Source: Acidobacteriota bacterium (GTDB lineage: Bacteria; Acidobacteriota; Polarisedimenticolia; J045). Taken from it: a stretch of 45,780 bases of DNA. Shown here in pieces: positions 24,392 to 33,083 of this stretch. The notes under the pieces are model-generated. The model was not told where the DNA came from. It searched no databases and saw nothing but the letters and a program-made list of their open reading frames with translations. Each line of letters starts with the position of its first letter. Positions within the stretch are counted from its first letter, which is position 1. Where the stretch lies: the NCBI GenBank assembly GCA_017994815.1, contig JAGOJY010000033.1:1-45780 (forward strand), written 5' to 3'. Made by a program: the position numbers and the translations under genes.

Positions 24392-25588
24392 ATGCTGGCG
24401 GGAAGCTGGGCCGGGAACGCGTTCGCGGGACTCGCGGCCCTGTTGCTCATCGCGATCGCCTACGCCTACGCGGGTTACCCCCTGGCCGCACGCTGGCTCG
24501 TGCGCCGCCGCGAACCGGCGCTCCCGCCGCCCGGGGCCGAACTGCCGCGCGCGACGGTGCTGGTCGCGGCCCGCAACGAGGCGGGCGTGATCGAGCGCCG
24601 GCTCCGGAACCTCCTCGACCAGGACTACCCCGCCGGGCGGCTGGAGGTGCTCGTCGTCTCCGACGCGAGCGACGACGGGACCGACGAGATCGTGGCCGGG
24701 CTCGGCGACCCGCGCGTGCGGCTGGTCCGCCAGCCGGAGCGGCGCGGCAAGACGGCCGGGATCAACCGCATCGCGCCCGAGGCCCGCGGCGAGGTGCTGG
24801 TGCAGACCGACGCCAACGTCATGTTCGCGCCGGGGGCGGTCGCGGCGCTGGCGCGGGCGCTGCTCGCGCCGGACGCCGGCGTCGCGCTGGGCGAGGTCGT
24901 GTTCACCAACAGCGACGACCCGCAGGTCGCGTCGGGCGAGGGGCTGTACTGGCGCTTCGAGACCTGGACCAAGCGCGTCGAGGCCGAGCGCGGCCTGCTC
25001 GCCGTGGCCAACGGCGGCATCTACGCGCTGCGCCGGGAGCTGTGGCGGCCGCTGCCGGCGGCGATCGCGGGCGACGCGGCCGAGCCGCTGCTCGCCGCGC
25101 GCGAGGGGTTCCGCACGGTCATCGCGCCGGGGGCGCTGGCGTACGAGCGCGCGGCCGCCACGCTGCGCGAGGAGTACCGGCGCAAAGCGCGGATCATCGG
25201 CCAGCAGGTCGCCTGCGCCCGCTGGATCGGTCTCGCCAGCTTGCCCGGGCGCGTTTTGTGGGCCTACGCCTCGCACAAGCTGCTGCGCTACGCCGTGCCG
25301 GCGCTGGCGGCGCTCGCCGTGGCCGCGGGGTTCGCCGGCGCCGCGCTCGGCTCGCGGGCCGGCGCCGTTCTCGGCGCGCTCCCGCTGGCCGTGCTCGCGC
25401 TCGCGCCGCTCGGGCTCTTGCGCTGGCCGCGCGCGCTGCGGCTTTTCGGCTCGGCGCTGCGGATCCCGCTGTACCTGACCGTGATCAACGTCGCCGCCGC
25501 CGCCGGGGCGTGGCGCGGGTTGCGCGGGCGCGCCGAGGCCAGCTGGGACGTCCCCGCGAGCACGCGCGAGCGCGTCCCGGGGGCGTGA
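24392..25588 (+). CDS. membrane glycosyltransferase, family 2
   Basis: Adds a sugar to a lipid-linked or growing glycan at the inner-membrane face. The 398-residue protein has one N-terminal helix (about 10-30), then a GT-A domain: VLVAARNEAGVIERRL, EVLVVSDASDDGTDEIV, PERRGKTAGIN, the DXD-like QTDANVMFAPGA, and NGGIYALRRELWRPLP with a GDAAEPLL acceptor segment. Two or three C-terminal helices follow (about 290-375). The K-T-A-G-I-N and NGG-Y blocks are typical of processive-type GT2 enzymes. No ribosome-binding site is obvious, consistent with the near-leaderless promoter. It diverges from the O-antigen-ligase-like gene. Confidence 0.88.
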   Translation: MLAGSWAGNAFAGLAALLLIAIAYAYAGYPLAARWLVRRREPALPPPGAELPRATVLVAARNEAGVIERRLRNLLDQDYPAGRLEVLVVSDASDDGTDEIVAGLGDPRVRLVRQPERRGKTAGINRIAPEARGEVLVQTDANVMFAPGAVAALARALLAPDAGVALGEVVFTNSDDPQVASGEGLYWRFETWTKRVEAERGLLAVANGGIYALRRELWRPLPAAIAGDAAEPLLAAREGFRTVIAPGALAYERAAATLREEYRRKARIIGQQVACARWIGLASLPGRVLWAYASHKLLRYAVPALAALAVAAGFAGAALGSRAGAVLGALPLAVLALAPLGLLRWPRALRLFGSALRIPLYLTVINVAAAAGAWRGLRGRAEASWDVPASTRERVPGA

Positions 25589-25601
25589 GGCGGGGTGGCG
25601 C

Positions 25602-26717
25602 ATGGTCGGCCTGACGCGAGAGACGATGGACATGTCGCCGGCCCGCGCGCTGGCGGCTGCGATCCACCCGCAGCATGCCGGCCCGGCGGTCCTGCGCGCC
25701 GCCGCGGAGCGGCTCGACGCGCTGGCGCCTTTGGCGCGCGAGCACCGCGTCTCGGGGCTGCTCGCGCGCGCCCTCGAGCGCTCGGGAGTCATGCAGCGCC
25801 TGGCGAGCGACGCCTGGCTCCGCCTGCGGCGCGACCTGCTCGACGCGCAGCACGAGCGCGCGGCGCTGGAGCAGGTTTTCCGCGAGGCGGCGGACGCGCT
25901 CGACGCCGCCGGGATCCGCTTCGTCGCGCTCAAGGGGCTCGCGCTCGGCGCGCTGGCGTACGCCGAACCGTCGTTGCGGCCGATCAGCGACGTCGACCTG
26001 TTGGTCGCGCCGGCGCAGCTCGACGCCGCGGTCGAGGCCCTGGCGGCGCGCGGCTTCGGCCGGCCGAGCGAGGCCGACCGCGCGTTCTGGCGCGAGGCCT
26101 ACTACAACATCCCGCTCGCGGCTCCCGGCGGCCACGGCTCGGTCGAGATCCACTGGTCGATCGCGCAGCGCGGCCGCCACGCGCCGGACGTCGCGGGCAT
26201 CCTCGAGCGCGCGCGCGACCTCCCGCTCGCCGGCCGCGCCGCGCGCATCCCGGGCGAAGCGGACCTGGTGCTGCACCAGGCGCTGCACCTCGCGTACCAC
26301 TACTTCCAGCCCAAGCTGATCTGGATCCACGACCTCGCGCTTTTGTTCGGCAGCGCGCGCGACACCGACGAGGTCGTCGAGCGGGCGCGCGCGTGGGGCA
26401 TGACGGTCCCGCTCGCGCTCGCCGTCGCGCACGCGGAGAAGGTGTTTCCCGGCTGCGTGGCGCCCGCGCTCGCGCGCCTCGGCGAGACGACCCCCCGCGC
26501 GCGCTGGATCCTCCGCGCCGCCGGCTCGGACGACGCGCTGGCGCTCGTGCGCGGGTGGAACCGCCGGCCGCTCCAGCTCGCGCTCGGCCTGGCGATGCTC
26601 GACCGCCCCGGCCAGCTCCTGCGGACCGCCGGATCCTGGATCGCGCGCGCGCTGCGCTACGGCGACCGCGAGGGGCACCGCCGGCTCGGCCACGGCGACC
26701 CCGGGGCGGGCGGGTAA
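25602..26717 (+). CDS. nucleotidyltransferase-fold protein (PF14907-like)
   Basis: Member of an uncharacterised nucleotidyltransferase family often found in capsule and exopolysaccharide loci. The diagnostic stretch is FVALKGLALGALAYAEPSLR followed by PISDVDLLV (residues about 108-136), with the SDXD acidic pair for metal. Other family blocks: VEIHWSI and LHLAYHYFQPKLIWIHDLAL. The 371-residue length is usual. ATG 25602 is 13 bases past the GT2 stop; an internal ATG at 25626 behind GAGAGACG is an alternative. Its substrate is unknown, and a role in modifying a surface glycan or lipid is inferred from its position between a glycosyltransferase and lipid A genes. Confidence 0.75.
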   Translation: MVGLTRETMDMSPARALAAAIHPQHAGPAVLRAAAERLDALAPLAREHRVSGLLARALERSGVMQRLASDAWLRLRRDLLDAQHERAALEQVFREAADALDAAGIRFVALKGLALGALAYAEPSLRPISDVDLLVAPAQLDAAVEALAARGFGRPSEADRAFWREAYYNIPLAAPGGHGSVEIHWSIAQRGRHAPDVAGILERARDLPLAGRAARIPGEADLVLHQALHLAYHYFQPKLIWIHDLALLFGSARDTDEVVERARAWGMTVPLALAVAHAEKVFPGCVAPALARLGETTPRARWILRAAGSDDALALVRGWNRRPLQLALGLAMLDRPGQLLRTAGSWIARALRYGDREGHRRLGHGDPGAGG

Positions 26718-26727
26718 CGCGCCAAGG

Positions 26728-26733
26728 TATCCT
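26728..26733 (+). promoter_or_regulatory. candidate -10 element before the DUF374 gene
   Basis: TATCCT within GGTATCCTTGTCGCC, eight bases before ATG 26742, a near copy of the arrangement at 24380. Suggests a second near-leaderless promoter driving the DUF374-lpxB-yicC-gmk-coaBC-udg chain. Confidence 0.35.
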
Positions 26734-26741
26734 TGTCGCCG

Positions 26742-27410
26742 ATGCGGGTGGCCGAGCTGCTCAACCGAAGCGTGTACCCGCCGCTGGCGGCCGCCCTGGT
26801 CCGCGGCCTGCGCCGGACGCTGCGGTTGCGCGTGCACAACCGCGAGACGGTCGAACGCTTCGCGCGCGACGGGCGGCGCTACGTCCACGTCTTCTGGCAC
26901 GCGCACATCCTGATGATGATCTACAGCTACGTCGGCCCGTGCCTGGTGTTCATGATCAGCCGGCACCGCGACGGCGAGCTGATCGCGCGCACGGTGGAAC
27001 GCTTCGGGTACGTCGCCTCGCGCGGGTCGACGAGCAGCGGCGGCAGCGCCGCGCTGCGCGAGATGGTCCGCGCCGTGCGCGCGGGTCACGACATCGGCTT
27101 CACGCCGGACGGCCCGCGCGGGCCCGCGCGGAAGGTGCAGCCGGGCTGCATCGCCGCGGCGCGGATGCTCTCGATCCCGATCGTGCCGATCGCGGTCGGC
27201 GCGGACCGCGCGTGGAAGCTCCGCTCCTGGGACCGCTTCGTCGTCCCGAAGCCCGGGGCGCGCGTGCTCCTGGCGTACGGCGAGCCGCTCGAGGTCGGGC
27301 GCGACGAACCGCTGGCCGACGCCAGCGCGCGGCTCGAGCGCGCGCTGTTGGAGCTGGAAGCGTTCGCCGAGGCCCACGCCGCCGACACGGCGGTCGGGGT
27401 CCCGGTGTGA
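26742..27410 (+). CDS. DUF374 lysophospholipid/lipid A-type acyltransferase
   Basis: Probable inner-membrane acyltransferase of the DUF374 family, which commonly sits beside lipid A genes and may replace LpxL-type late acyltransferases. The 222-residue protein shows FWHAHILMMIYSYVG (catalytic histidine block), MISRHRDGELIARTVERFGY, RGSTSSGGSAALREMVR, and FTPDGPRGPARKVQPG. These are the family's conserved blocks in order. ATG 26742 is chosen over an in-frame TTG at 26733 because the TTG overlaps the putative -10 box. Its stop overlaps the lpxB start (GTGA). The exact acyl donor and acceptor are unknown. Confidence 0.85.
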   Translation: MRVAELLNRSVYPPLAAALVRGLRRTLRLRVHNRETVERFARDGRRYVHVFWHAHILMMIYSYVGPCLVFMISRHRDGELIARTVERFGYVASRGSTSSGGSAALREMVRAVRAGHDIGFTPDGPRGPARKVQPGCIAAARMLSIPIVPIAVGADRAWKLRSWDRFVVPKPGARVLLAYGEPLEVGRDEPLADASARLERALLELEAFAEAHAADTAVGVPV

Positions 27411-28591
27411 CGCCCGCGCCGAACGGAGCGCGGCGGGTCACGGTGGTTGCCGGGGAGGCCTCCGGCGATCGCCACGCCGCGGGACTCGTGCGCGAGGCGC
27501 AAGGCCTCGACCCGCGGCTGGAGTTCGACGGCATCGGCGGCGATGAGCTGGCGCGCGCCGGGACGCGGCTGTACCACCACGCGCGGGACCTGTCGGTTGT
27601 CGGCATCGCCGAGGTGTTCGAGCGCGCGCCCGCGCTGTGGCGCGCGATGCGCGAGATCAAGCGCCAGCTCGCGGTGCGGCGGCCGGCGGCCCTGCTGCTC
27701 GTCGACTTCCCGGACTTCAACCTGCACCTCGCCGGGTACGCGCGCCGGCTCGGCATCCCGGTCGTGTACTTCGTCAGCCCGCAGGTCTGGGCCTGGCGCC
27801 GCCGCCGCATCGCGGTGATCCGCCGGCGCGTGACGCACATGATCGTGCTGTTCCCGTTCGAGGCCGAGTACTACCGCGAGCAGGGCGTGCCGGTCACGTT
27901 CGCGGGGCACCCGCTGGCCGACGTGTCCGGGCGCGCCGAACCGGTTGGCGTCGCGCGGCAGCGGCTCGGGCTCGCCGCCGGCGCGCCGGTGTTCGGGCTG
28001 TTGCCCGGCTCCCGCCCGGGCGAGGTCCGCCAGCACCTCGACCCGATGCTGGCCACCGCGCGCACGGTGCTGGAACGACAGGGCGGGGCCGTGTTCCTGA
28101 TCCCGGTCGCCGACAACCTCGACCCGAGCATGATCGAGGAGGCCGCGGCGCGCTCCGGCCTGCCGGTGGTCGCGCTGCAGGGCGCGTTCGACGCGCTCGT
28201 CGCCGCCTGCGATGCGGCGGTGTGCGCCTCGGGAACCGCCACGCTGGAACTGGCGGTGCGCGACGTCCCGCCGGTCGTCGTGTACCGGACGGCGCGCTCG
28301 ACCTACTGGATCGGCCGGATCGCGGTCCGTGTGCCGCACATCAGCCTGGTCAACCTGATCGCGGGCCGCGGGATCGTCCCGGAACTGATCCAGGACGCCT
28401 TCACGCCCCGGCGGGCCGCGGCCGAGCTCCTCGCGATCGGCAGCCCCGGCCCGGCGCGCGAGGCCGCCCTCGCCGGGCTGGCCGAGGTGCGGCAGAAGCT
28501 CGGCCCGCCCGGCGCCTACCGGCGTGCGGCGGAGGCGCTGCTCGGCGTGCTGGACGGCCCCGCGCCGCGCGGGGGAGAATCCGGCCGATGA
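27407..28591 (+). CDS. lpxB: lipid-A-disaccharide synthase
   Basis: Condenses UDP-2,3-diacylglucosamine with lipid X to make the lipid A disaccharide at the cytoplasmic face of the inner membrane. Motifs: VVAGEASGDRHAAGLV (residues about 12-27), FDGIGGDEL, LSVVGIAEVFERAP, LLVDFPDFNLHLA, YFVSPQVWAWRRRRI, LFPFEAEYYREQGV, FAGHPLAD, GLLPGSRPGEV, ASGTATLELAV and ISLVNLIAGRGIVPEL. The 394-residue length is normal. The GTG start overlaps the preceding stop by four bases, and its own stop overlaps yicC. Its presence shows the organism makes, or once made, lipid A. No lpxA, lpxC or lpxD is in the window. Confidence 0.95.
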   Translation: MTPAPNGARRVTVVAGEASGDRHAAGLVREAQGLDPRLEFDGIGGDELARAGTRLYHHARDLSVVGIAEVFERAPALWRAMREIKRQLAVRRPAALLLVDFPDFNLHLAGYARRLGIPVVYFVSPQVWAWRRRRIAVIRRRVTHMIVLFPFEAEYYREQGVPVTFAGHPLADVSGRAEPVGVARQRLGLAAGAPVFGLLPGSRPGEVRQHLDPMLATARTVLERQGGAVFLIPVADNLDPSMIEEAAARSGLPVVALQGAFDALVAACDAAVCASGTATLELAVRDVPPVVVYRTARSTYWIGRIAVRVPHISLVNLIAGRGIVPELIQDAFTPRRAAAELLAIGSPGPAREAALAGLAEVRQKLGPPGAYRRAAEALLGVLDGPAPRGGESGR

Positions 28592-29472
28592 TCCGGAGCA
28601 TGACGGGCTACGGGCGCGGGCGCGCCGCCGAGGGCGAGATGGCCGTCGCGGTCGAGGTGCGCTCGGTCAACGCGCGCGGGCGCGAGATCCGCATCCGCCT
28701 CCCGCAGGAACTGATCTCGCTGGAGGGCGAGCTGCGCGAGCAGGTGCAGCGCGAGGTCGCGCGCGGGCGCGTGGACGTGTTCGTCACGCTCGAGGGGGTC
28801 TCGCCCGACGCGGCGCGCTACAGCTTCAACCCCGCGGGCGCCGCGGCGATGTACGCCGCGTGGCGGCGCCTGCAGGAAGTCTTCAGCCTGCCCGACGCGC
28901 CGACCGCCGCGGCGCTGCTCGGCCTGCCGGGCGTGATCGAGGCGCTGCCGGGACCGGGGGTCGACGCCGGGCGCGTCCAGCCGCTGCTCGCGGCGGCGCT
29001 CGCGCACGCGCTGGACGAGCACCGCACGTCCCGCGAGCGCGAGGGCCGCCAGCTGGCGATGGACCTCTGGGGGCGGGTGGCGGCGATCGGCCGGCTCGCG
29101 GAGGACGTGCGCGGGCGGGCCGCGGCCGCACCGGCGCGGATGGCCGCGCAGCTCCGCGAGCGCGTGCGGGCGCTGATGGCCGAGGTCCCGGTGGACGAGC
29201 AGCGCGTGGCGCTGGAGATCGCGCTCGCCGCGCAGCGCGCTGACGTGACCGAGGAGCTGGTGCGGCTCGACGCGCACATCAAGCGGCTCGCGGCCCTGTT
29301 CGAGCCGGGAGCGAGCGAGGTCGGGCGCACGCTGGAATTCCTGGTGCAGGAGGTCCGCCGCGAGGTGTCCACGCTCGGCGCGAAGATCGGCGAGCCGGAG
29401 ATCGACGCCTCGACGCTCGCGATCAAGGGCGAGCTGGAGCGGCTGCGCGAGCAGGCCGCCAACCTGGAATGA
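28588..29472 (+). CDS. yicC: YicC/YloC family endoribonuclease
   Basis: RNA-cutting enzyme of the YicC family, shown in E. coli to act on small RNAs. The 294-residue protein starts with the highly conserved MIRSMTGYGRGRA, continues with VEVRSVNARGREIRIRLP, and ends with the signature EEL-RLDAHIKRLAALF, GRTLEFLVQEVRREVSTLGAK and the acidic C-terminal helix IKGELERLREQAANLE. The ATG overlaps the lpxB stop (ATGA) and the stop overlaps gmk (ATGA). The yicC-gmk pair is common in many bacteria; usually rpoZ follows, but here it does not. Confidence 0.93.
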   Translation: MIRSMTGYGRGRAAEGEMAVAVEVRSVNARGREIRIRLPQELISLEGELREQVQREVARGRVDVFVTLEGVSPDAARYSFNPAGAAAMYAAWRRLQEVFSLPDAPTAAALLGLPGVIEALPGPGVDAGRVQPLLAAALAHALDEHRTSREREGRQLAMDLWGRVAAIGRLAEDVRGRAAAAPARMAAQLRERVRALMAEVPVDEQRVALEIALAAQRADVTEELVRLDAHIKRLAALFEPGASEVGRTLEFLVQEVRREVSTLGAKIGEPEIDASTLAIKGELERLREQAANLE

Positions 29473-30098
29473 GCGCCGGCGGGACGCTGTTCATCGTCGC
29501 GGCGCCGTCCGGGGCGGGCAAGACGGTCGTGATCAAGCGCCTGTTGGCCGAAGTGCCCGACCTGCAGTTCTCGGTGTCGTGGACGACCCGCGCACCGCGC
29601 GCCGGCGAGGTGGACGGCGCGGCCTACCACTTCGTGGACGAGACCACGTTCCGGGCCAAGGTCGCGCGCGGCGAGTTCCTCGAGTGGGCCAGCGTGCACG
29701 GCCGCCTTTACGGGACCGAGCGCGCCGAGACATTCCGCGCGCTCGAGGCCGGGCGCGACCTCCTGCTCGACATCGACGTGCAGGGCGCGGCGCAGGTGCG
29801 CGCCGCGGGGCTCGCCTGCGCGAGCGTGTTCCTGCTCCCGCCCGACCGCGAGACGCTGCTCGCGCGGCTGAGCGGGCGCCGCACGGACAGCGCGGCCGCC
29901 ATCGAGGAGCGCATGCGCGACGCCGCGGACGAGGTGCGCCGCTTCAAGGAGTTCGACTACCTCGTGATCAACGAGGACCTCGGGCAGGCCGTGACGGAGG
30001 TCGTGGCGATCGTGCGCGCCGAGCGCGCGCGCCGCGCGCGGCGCGAGGCGCGCGCGCAGCGCATCGCGGCCAGTTTCCCGGCGGGGGAGGGGCGGTGA
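29469..30098 (+). CDS. gmk: guanylate kinase
   Basis: Phosphorylates GMP to GDP in nucleotide metabolism. P-loop APSGAGKT (residues about 12-19), GMP-binding SVSWTTRAPRAGEVDGAAYHFV, FLEWASVHGRLYGT, LLLDIDVQGAAQVR, LLPPDRETLLARLSGRRTDS and EFDYLVINEDL are all in the expected order. The 209-residue length is standard, with an arginine-rich C-terminus. It overlaps yicC upstream and coaBC downstream by four bases each. No omega-subunit gene (rpoZ) lies between gmk and coaBC, unlike in many genomes. Confidence 0.96.
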   Translation: MSAGGTLFIVAAPSGAGKTVVIKRLLAEVPDLQFSVSWTTRAPRAGEVDGAAYHFVDETTFRAKVARGEFLEWASVHGRLYGTERAETFRALEAGRDLLLDIDVQGAAQVRAAGLACASVFLLPPDRETLLARLSGRRTDSAAAIEERMRDAADEVRRFKEFDYLVINEDLGQAVTEVVAIVRAERARRARREARAQRIAASFPAGEGR

Positions 30099-31303
30099 GC
30101 CCGCCGCGGGTCCTGCTCGGCGTCGGCGGCGGGATCGCCGCGTACAAGGCGGCCGAGTTGGTGCGCTCCTTGGTCCGCGACGGGGCCGAGGTGCAGGTGA
30201 TCCTGACCGCGCGCGCCGCGGAGTTCGTCACGCCGCTGACCCTGGCCACGCTCTCGGGCCGCGAGGTCGCCCAGACCGAGTTCCCGCCGGTCGCACCGCC
30301 GAAGATCGGCCACATCGAGCTGGCGCGCTGGGGCGACGCTCTGGTCGTCGCTCCCGCGACGGCCAACATCCTGGCGCGCTTCGCCCGCGGGCTGGCCGAC
30401 GACCTGCTCTCGACCGTCTACCTCGCGTTCCAGGGGCCGGTCGTCGTCGCCCCGGCGATGAACCCGAAGATGTGGGACCACCCCGAGACGCGCGAGAACA
30501 TCGAGCGGCTCGCGCGCAACGGCGTGGTCGTCGTCGATCCCGAGGAAGGTTACATGGCCTGCGGCGACGAGGGCGCGGGCCGGCTGGCGACGATCCAGCG
30601 CATCGCGGCCGAGGCGCTGTGGGCCGCGCGCCGCTCGCGCAGCCTGGCCGGCGTGCGCGTCGTGGTCAGCGCGGGGCCGACGCACGAGCCGCTCGACCCC
30701 GTGCGCTTCGTCGGCAACCGCTCGTCGGGAAAGATGGGGTTCGCCGTCGCCGCGGCGGCGGTGGCCCGCGGCGCCGACGTGACGCTCGTCGCCGGACCGA
30801 CCGCCGTCGCGCCGCCGTTCGGCCCGCGCGTGCTGCGGGTCGAGACCGCCCTGGAGATGCGCGAGGCGGTGCGCGCCGCCGCGGCGCACGCCGACGTCGT
30901 GATCATGGTCGCGGCGGTCGCGGACTACCGCCCGCGCGCGGCCGCGGGGCGGAAGATCTCGGGCAAGGACCAGCCGCTGGTGCTCGAACTCGTGCCGAAT
31001 CCCGACATCCTCGCCGAGCTGTGCCGCCAGCGCCGCCCGGGGCAGGTGATCGTCGGCTTCGCCGCCGAAACCGGCGATGCCGTGGCCAAGGGCCGGGCCA
31101 AGCGCGAGCGCAAGGGCTGCGACCTGCTGGCGGTGAACGACGTGACCACGGCGGGGGCGGAGTTCGGCGCCGACACGAACGTGGTCGCGTTGATCGGCCG
31201 CGACGGGGCGGCGGAAGCGCTGCCGCTGATGCCGAAGCGCGCCGTCGCCGAGCGCCTGCTCGACGCCGTCGCCCGGCTGCGGAACACGGGAGAGAGCGCT
31301 TGA
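30095..31303 (+). CDS. coaBC: bifunctional phosphopantothenoylcysteine decarboxylase / phosphopantothenate-cysteine ligase
   Basis: Carries out two successive steps of coenzyme A synthesis. CoaC domain (residues about 1-180): [18 protein letters not shown], the catalytic histidine in [48 protein letters not shown] and [12 protein letters not shown]. CoaB domain (about 190-402): [48 protein letters not shown] and the C-terminal [11 protein letters not shown]. The 402-residue length is normal for the fused form. GTG 30095 overlaps the gmk stop; the stop overlaps the next TTG start. Confidence 0.95.
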   Translation: MSPPRVLLGVGGGIAAYKAAELVRSLVRDGAEVQVILTARAAEFVTPLTLATLSGREVAQTEFPPVAPPKIGHIELARWGDALVVAPATANILARFARGLADDLLSTVYLAFQGPVVVAPAMNPKMWDHPETRENIERLARNGVVVVDPEEGYMACGDEGAGRLATIQRIAAEALWAARRSRSLAGVRVVVSAGPTHEPLDPVRFVGNRSSGKMGFAVAAAAVARGADVTLVAGPTAVAPPFGPRVLRVETALEMREAVRAAAAHADVVIMVAAVADYRPRAAAGRKISGKDQPLVLELVPNPDILAELCRQRRPGQVIVGFAAETGDAVAKGRAKRERKGCDLLAVNDVTTAGAEFGADTNVVALIGRDGAAEALPLMPKRAVAERLLDAVARLRNTGESA

Positions 31304-32088
31304 GTTCGCACGATCCGCGCCGCGACGCGGCGCTGTGGCTGTCCTTGTACCGCGACCTGGGCGTGGAGCAGGCCGGCGGCGCCCCGCGCCCGGCGGCGGC
31401 TCCCGCCGCGCCCCCCGCGCCGGCGGCGCGCGTGCGCCGCGCGCCGGCCGCGCTGTTGCCGGAACTCGCGCCGGGCGAGGCGTGGCCGCTGATCCGCGCG
31501 GCGCTGGCCGCGGGCGATCCCGCCGCGCAGCTGGAGAAGCTGCGCGACGAGATCGTCGGCGACTGCCGGCGCTGCCGCCTGCACGAGGGGCGGACCAAGC
31601 TCGTGTTCGGCGTCGGCGACCCCGGGGCGCGGCTGATGTTCGTGGGCGAGGGGCCGGGCGCCGACGAGGACCGCCAGGGCGAGCCGTTCGTCGGCCGCGC
31701 CGGCCAGCTGCTCGACCGCATCATCGTGGCGATGGGCCTCGCGCGGGCGGACGTCTACATCGCCAACGTGGTGAAGTGCCGCCCGCCGGAGAACCGCGCC
31801 CCGCTGCCGGACGAGGCCGCGACGTGCAAACCGTTCCTCGAGGCGCAGATCGCCGCGATCCAGCCCGAGGTGATCGTCACGCTGGGCAAGGTCGCGCTGG
31901 AGGAACTCGTCGGCAGCCGGATCGGCTCGATCACCAGCGTGCGCGGGCACTGGTTCGACTACCGCGGCCTGCCGGTGAAGGCCACGTTCCACCCCGCGTA
32001 CCTCTTGCGCAATCCCGCCGCCAAGCGGCCGGTGTGGGACGACATGCAGGACGTGATGGACCGGCTCGGGATCGCGAAGCGCCGCTGA
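31300..32088 (+). CDS. udg: uracil-DNA glycosylase, family 4-like
   Basis: Removes uracil from DNA in base excision repair. The 262-residue protein has an alanine/proline-rich N-terminal extension (about 1-70), then the iron-sulphur UDG core: [16 protein letters not shown] (first two cysteines), [45 protein letters not shown], and the C-terminal HPAYLLRNP. Four cysteines fit the 4Fe-4S cluster of family 4 enzymes. The TTG start overlaps the coaBC stop (TTGA) behind GGGAGAGAG. It ends the plus-strand chain; a minus-strand gene converges 34 bp later with no clear hairpin between. Confidence 0.92.
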   Translation: MSSHDPRRDAALWLSLYRDLGVEQAGGAPRPAAAPAAPPAPAARVRRAPAALLPELAPGEAWPLIRAALAAGDPAAQLEKLRDEIVGDCRRCRLHEGRTKLVFGVGDPGARLMFVGEGPGADEDRQGEPFVGRAGQLLDRIIVAMGLARADVYIANVVKCRPPENRAPLPDEAATCKPFLEAQIAAIQPEVIVTLGKVALEELVGSRIGSITSVRGHWFDYRGLPVKATFHPAYLLRNPAAKRPVWDDMQDVMDRLGIAKRR

Positions 32089-32122
32089 GCACCCAGCCTC
32101 GAAACGGAGCACCAGGCGGCCG

Positions 32123-32512
32123 TCAGCGCGCGGCGACCTCGATCACGGGCGGGTGCTCGAGGTGCTTCTTGACCGCGCAGGCGTTGGCGGCCCGCAGCGC
32201 GGCGGCCCGGTACTTCTCCGGGACCTCCGGCGGGAACTCGACGTCGATCGCGATGCGCTGGACCATGCCGGTCTCCTCGTCGCGCTCGACGACCTGCCGC
32301 AGGCGCAGGCCCGCGGTCGGCAGGTTGCGGCCGCGCAGGAACGCCGCGACGTAGAACCCGGCGCAGGTGCCGATCGAGGCCAGGAACAGCTCGAACGGCG
32401 ACGGCGCGGAGCCGTCCTGCTCGGTGCGGATGACCAGCCCGTCGTAGGCGGCCTCGACGCTTTCGCCCGCGGGCACTGTGATCGCGAATTCGACTCGTTC
32501 CACCGTCGGCAC
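32123..32512 (-). CDS. OsmC/Ohr family protein
   Basis: Thiol-dependent peroxidase or related sulphur-handling fold of the OsmC family. The 129-residue protein has the first cysteine in SIGTCAGFYVAAFL (about residue 50) and the second in ANACAVKKHLEHPP, the usual pair at the dimer interface. SPFELFLASIG is the classic block before the first cysteine. A GTG start at 32512 is assumed; another GTG at 32503 has better spacing to AGAGG. It is the last gene of a minus-strand operon with DUF1858-DUF2249 and DUF438 proteins, 57 bp after the former. Similar OsmC proteins serve organic peroxide or sulphur metabolism; the partner genes favour a redox role. Confidence 0.88.
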   Translation of the reverse strand: MPTVERVEFAITVPAGESVEAAYDGLVIRTEQDGSAPSPFELFLASIGTCAGFYVAAFLRGRNLPTAGLRLRQVVERDEETGMVQRIAIDVEFPPEVPEKYRAAALRAANACAVKKHLEHPPVIEVAAR

Positions 32513-32569
32513 CTCTGCGGCCAGGGCGCGGCCGCGGTCGTCACAGGGATGCGCGCCCCGCCGCCGGGG

Positions 32570-33082
32570 TTACGCGTGCCGGATGTAGGTCCGGAAGCGG
32601 TCCGGCCCCTCGGTGCGGCTCCAGACGAGGAACCCGCCGCGGCGCAGCACGTCGATCAAGGGCGCCGGGCGGAACGTCGTCTCGACCACGAGGATCGAGC
32701 CGTCGGGCAGGCCGGCCGCGGCGGTGCGCACCTGGCCCAGCGGGTGCTCGCCCGCCGCCAAGAGCGACTCGGCGTCGATGTGCGCGACGACCTGGGCCGG
32801 GTCGAACCACTGCGGCTGCGGCTCGTCGGCCGTCCCGGCGCCGTCGCCGCCCTCCAGCGGCGGCTGGCCGGCCGCCGCGCGCAGGCGGTTCACCAGTTCG
32901 ACCGGGTGCAGGCCGGCGACCGCGGCCGCCTGCGCCAGCGTGGCGAACTTGGCCACGGTGCGGCGCAGGAGCGGGTTCTTGAGCTTGGCGAACTTCGGCG
33001 CGGCCCCGAGCAGCACCTGCTCCAACTCGGGGTGCCGGTCGAGCAGTTCGCCGACCTTCGTCTGCGGCGTGATCGGATCCAA
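32570..33082 (-). CDS. DUF1858-DUF2249 two-domain protein
   Basis: Function unknown. Residues about 3-70 match DUF1858, a small helical domain (TKVGELLDRHPELEQVLLG, then PLLRRTVAKFATLAQAAAVA), known mainly near redox and nitrogen-oxide genes. Residues about 90-170 match DUF2249, a TusA-like alpha/beta fold (FDPAQVVAHIDAESLLAAGE, then HPLGQV, GSILVVETTFRPAPLIDVLR). The TTG start lies one base after the DUF438 stop (TGA-G-TTG), so translation is coupled. It lacks a conserved N-terminal cysteine, so sulphur transfer is not supported. The operon suggests a job in sensing or handling reactive nitrogen or oxygen species; this is inference. Confidence 0.8.
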   Translation of the reverse strand: MDPITPQTKVGELLDRHPELEQVLLGAAPKFAKLKNPLLRRTVAKFATLAQAAAVAGLHPVELVNRLRAAAGQPPLEGGDGAGTADEPQPQWFDPAQVVAHIDAESLLAAGEHPLGQVRTAAAGLPDGSILVVETTFRPAPLIDVLRRGGFLVWSRTEGPDRFRTYIRHA

Positions 33083-33083
33083 C

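Noticed and set aside
32570..33082. TusA-type sulphur carrier function for the DUF2249 domain
   Set aside because: The N-terminal cysteine needed for sulphur transfer in TusA proteins is absent.
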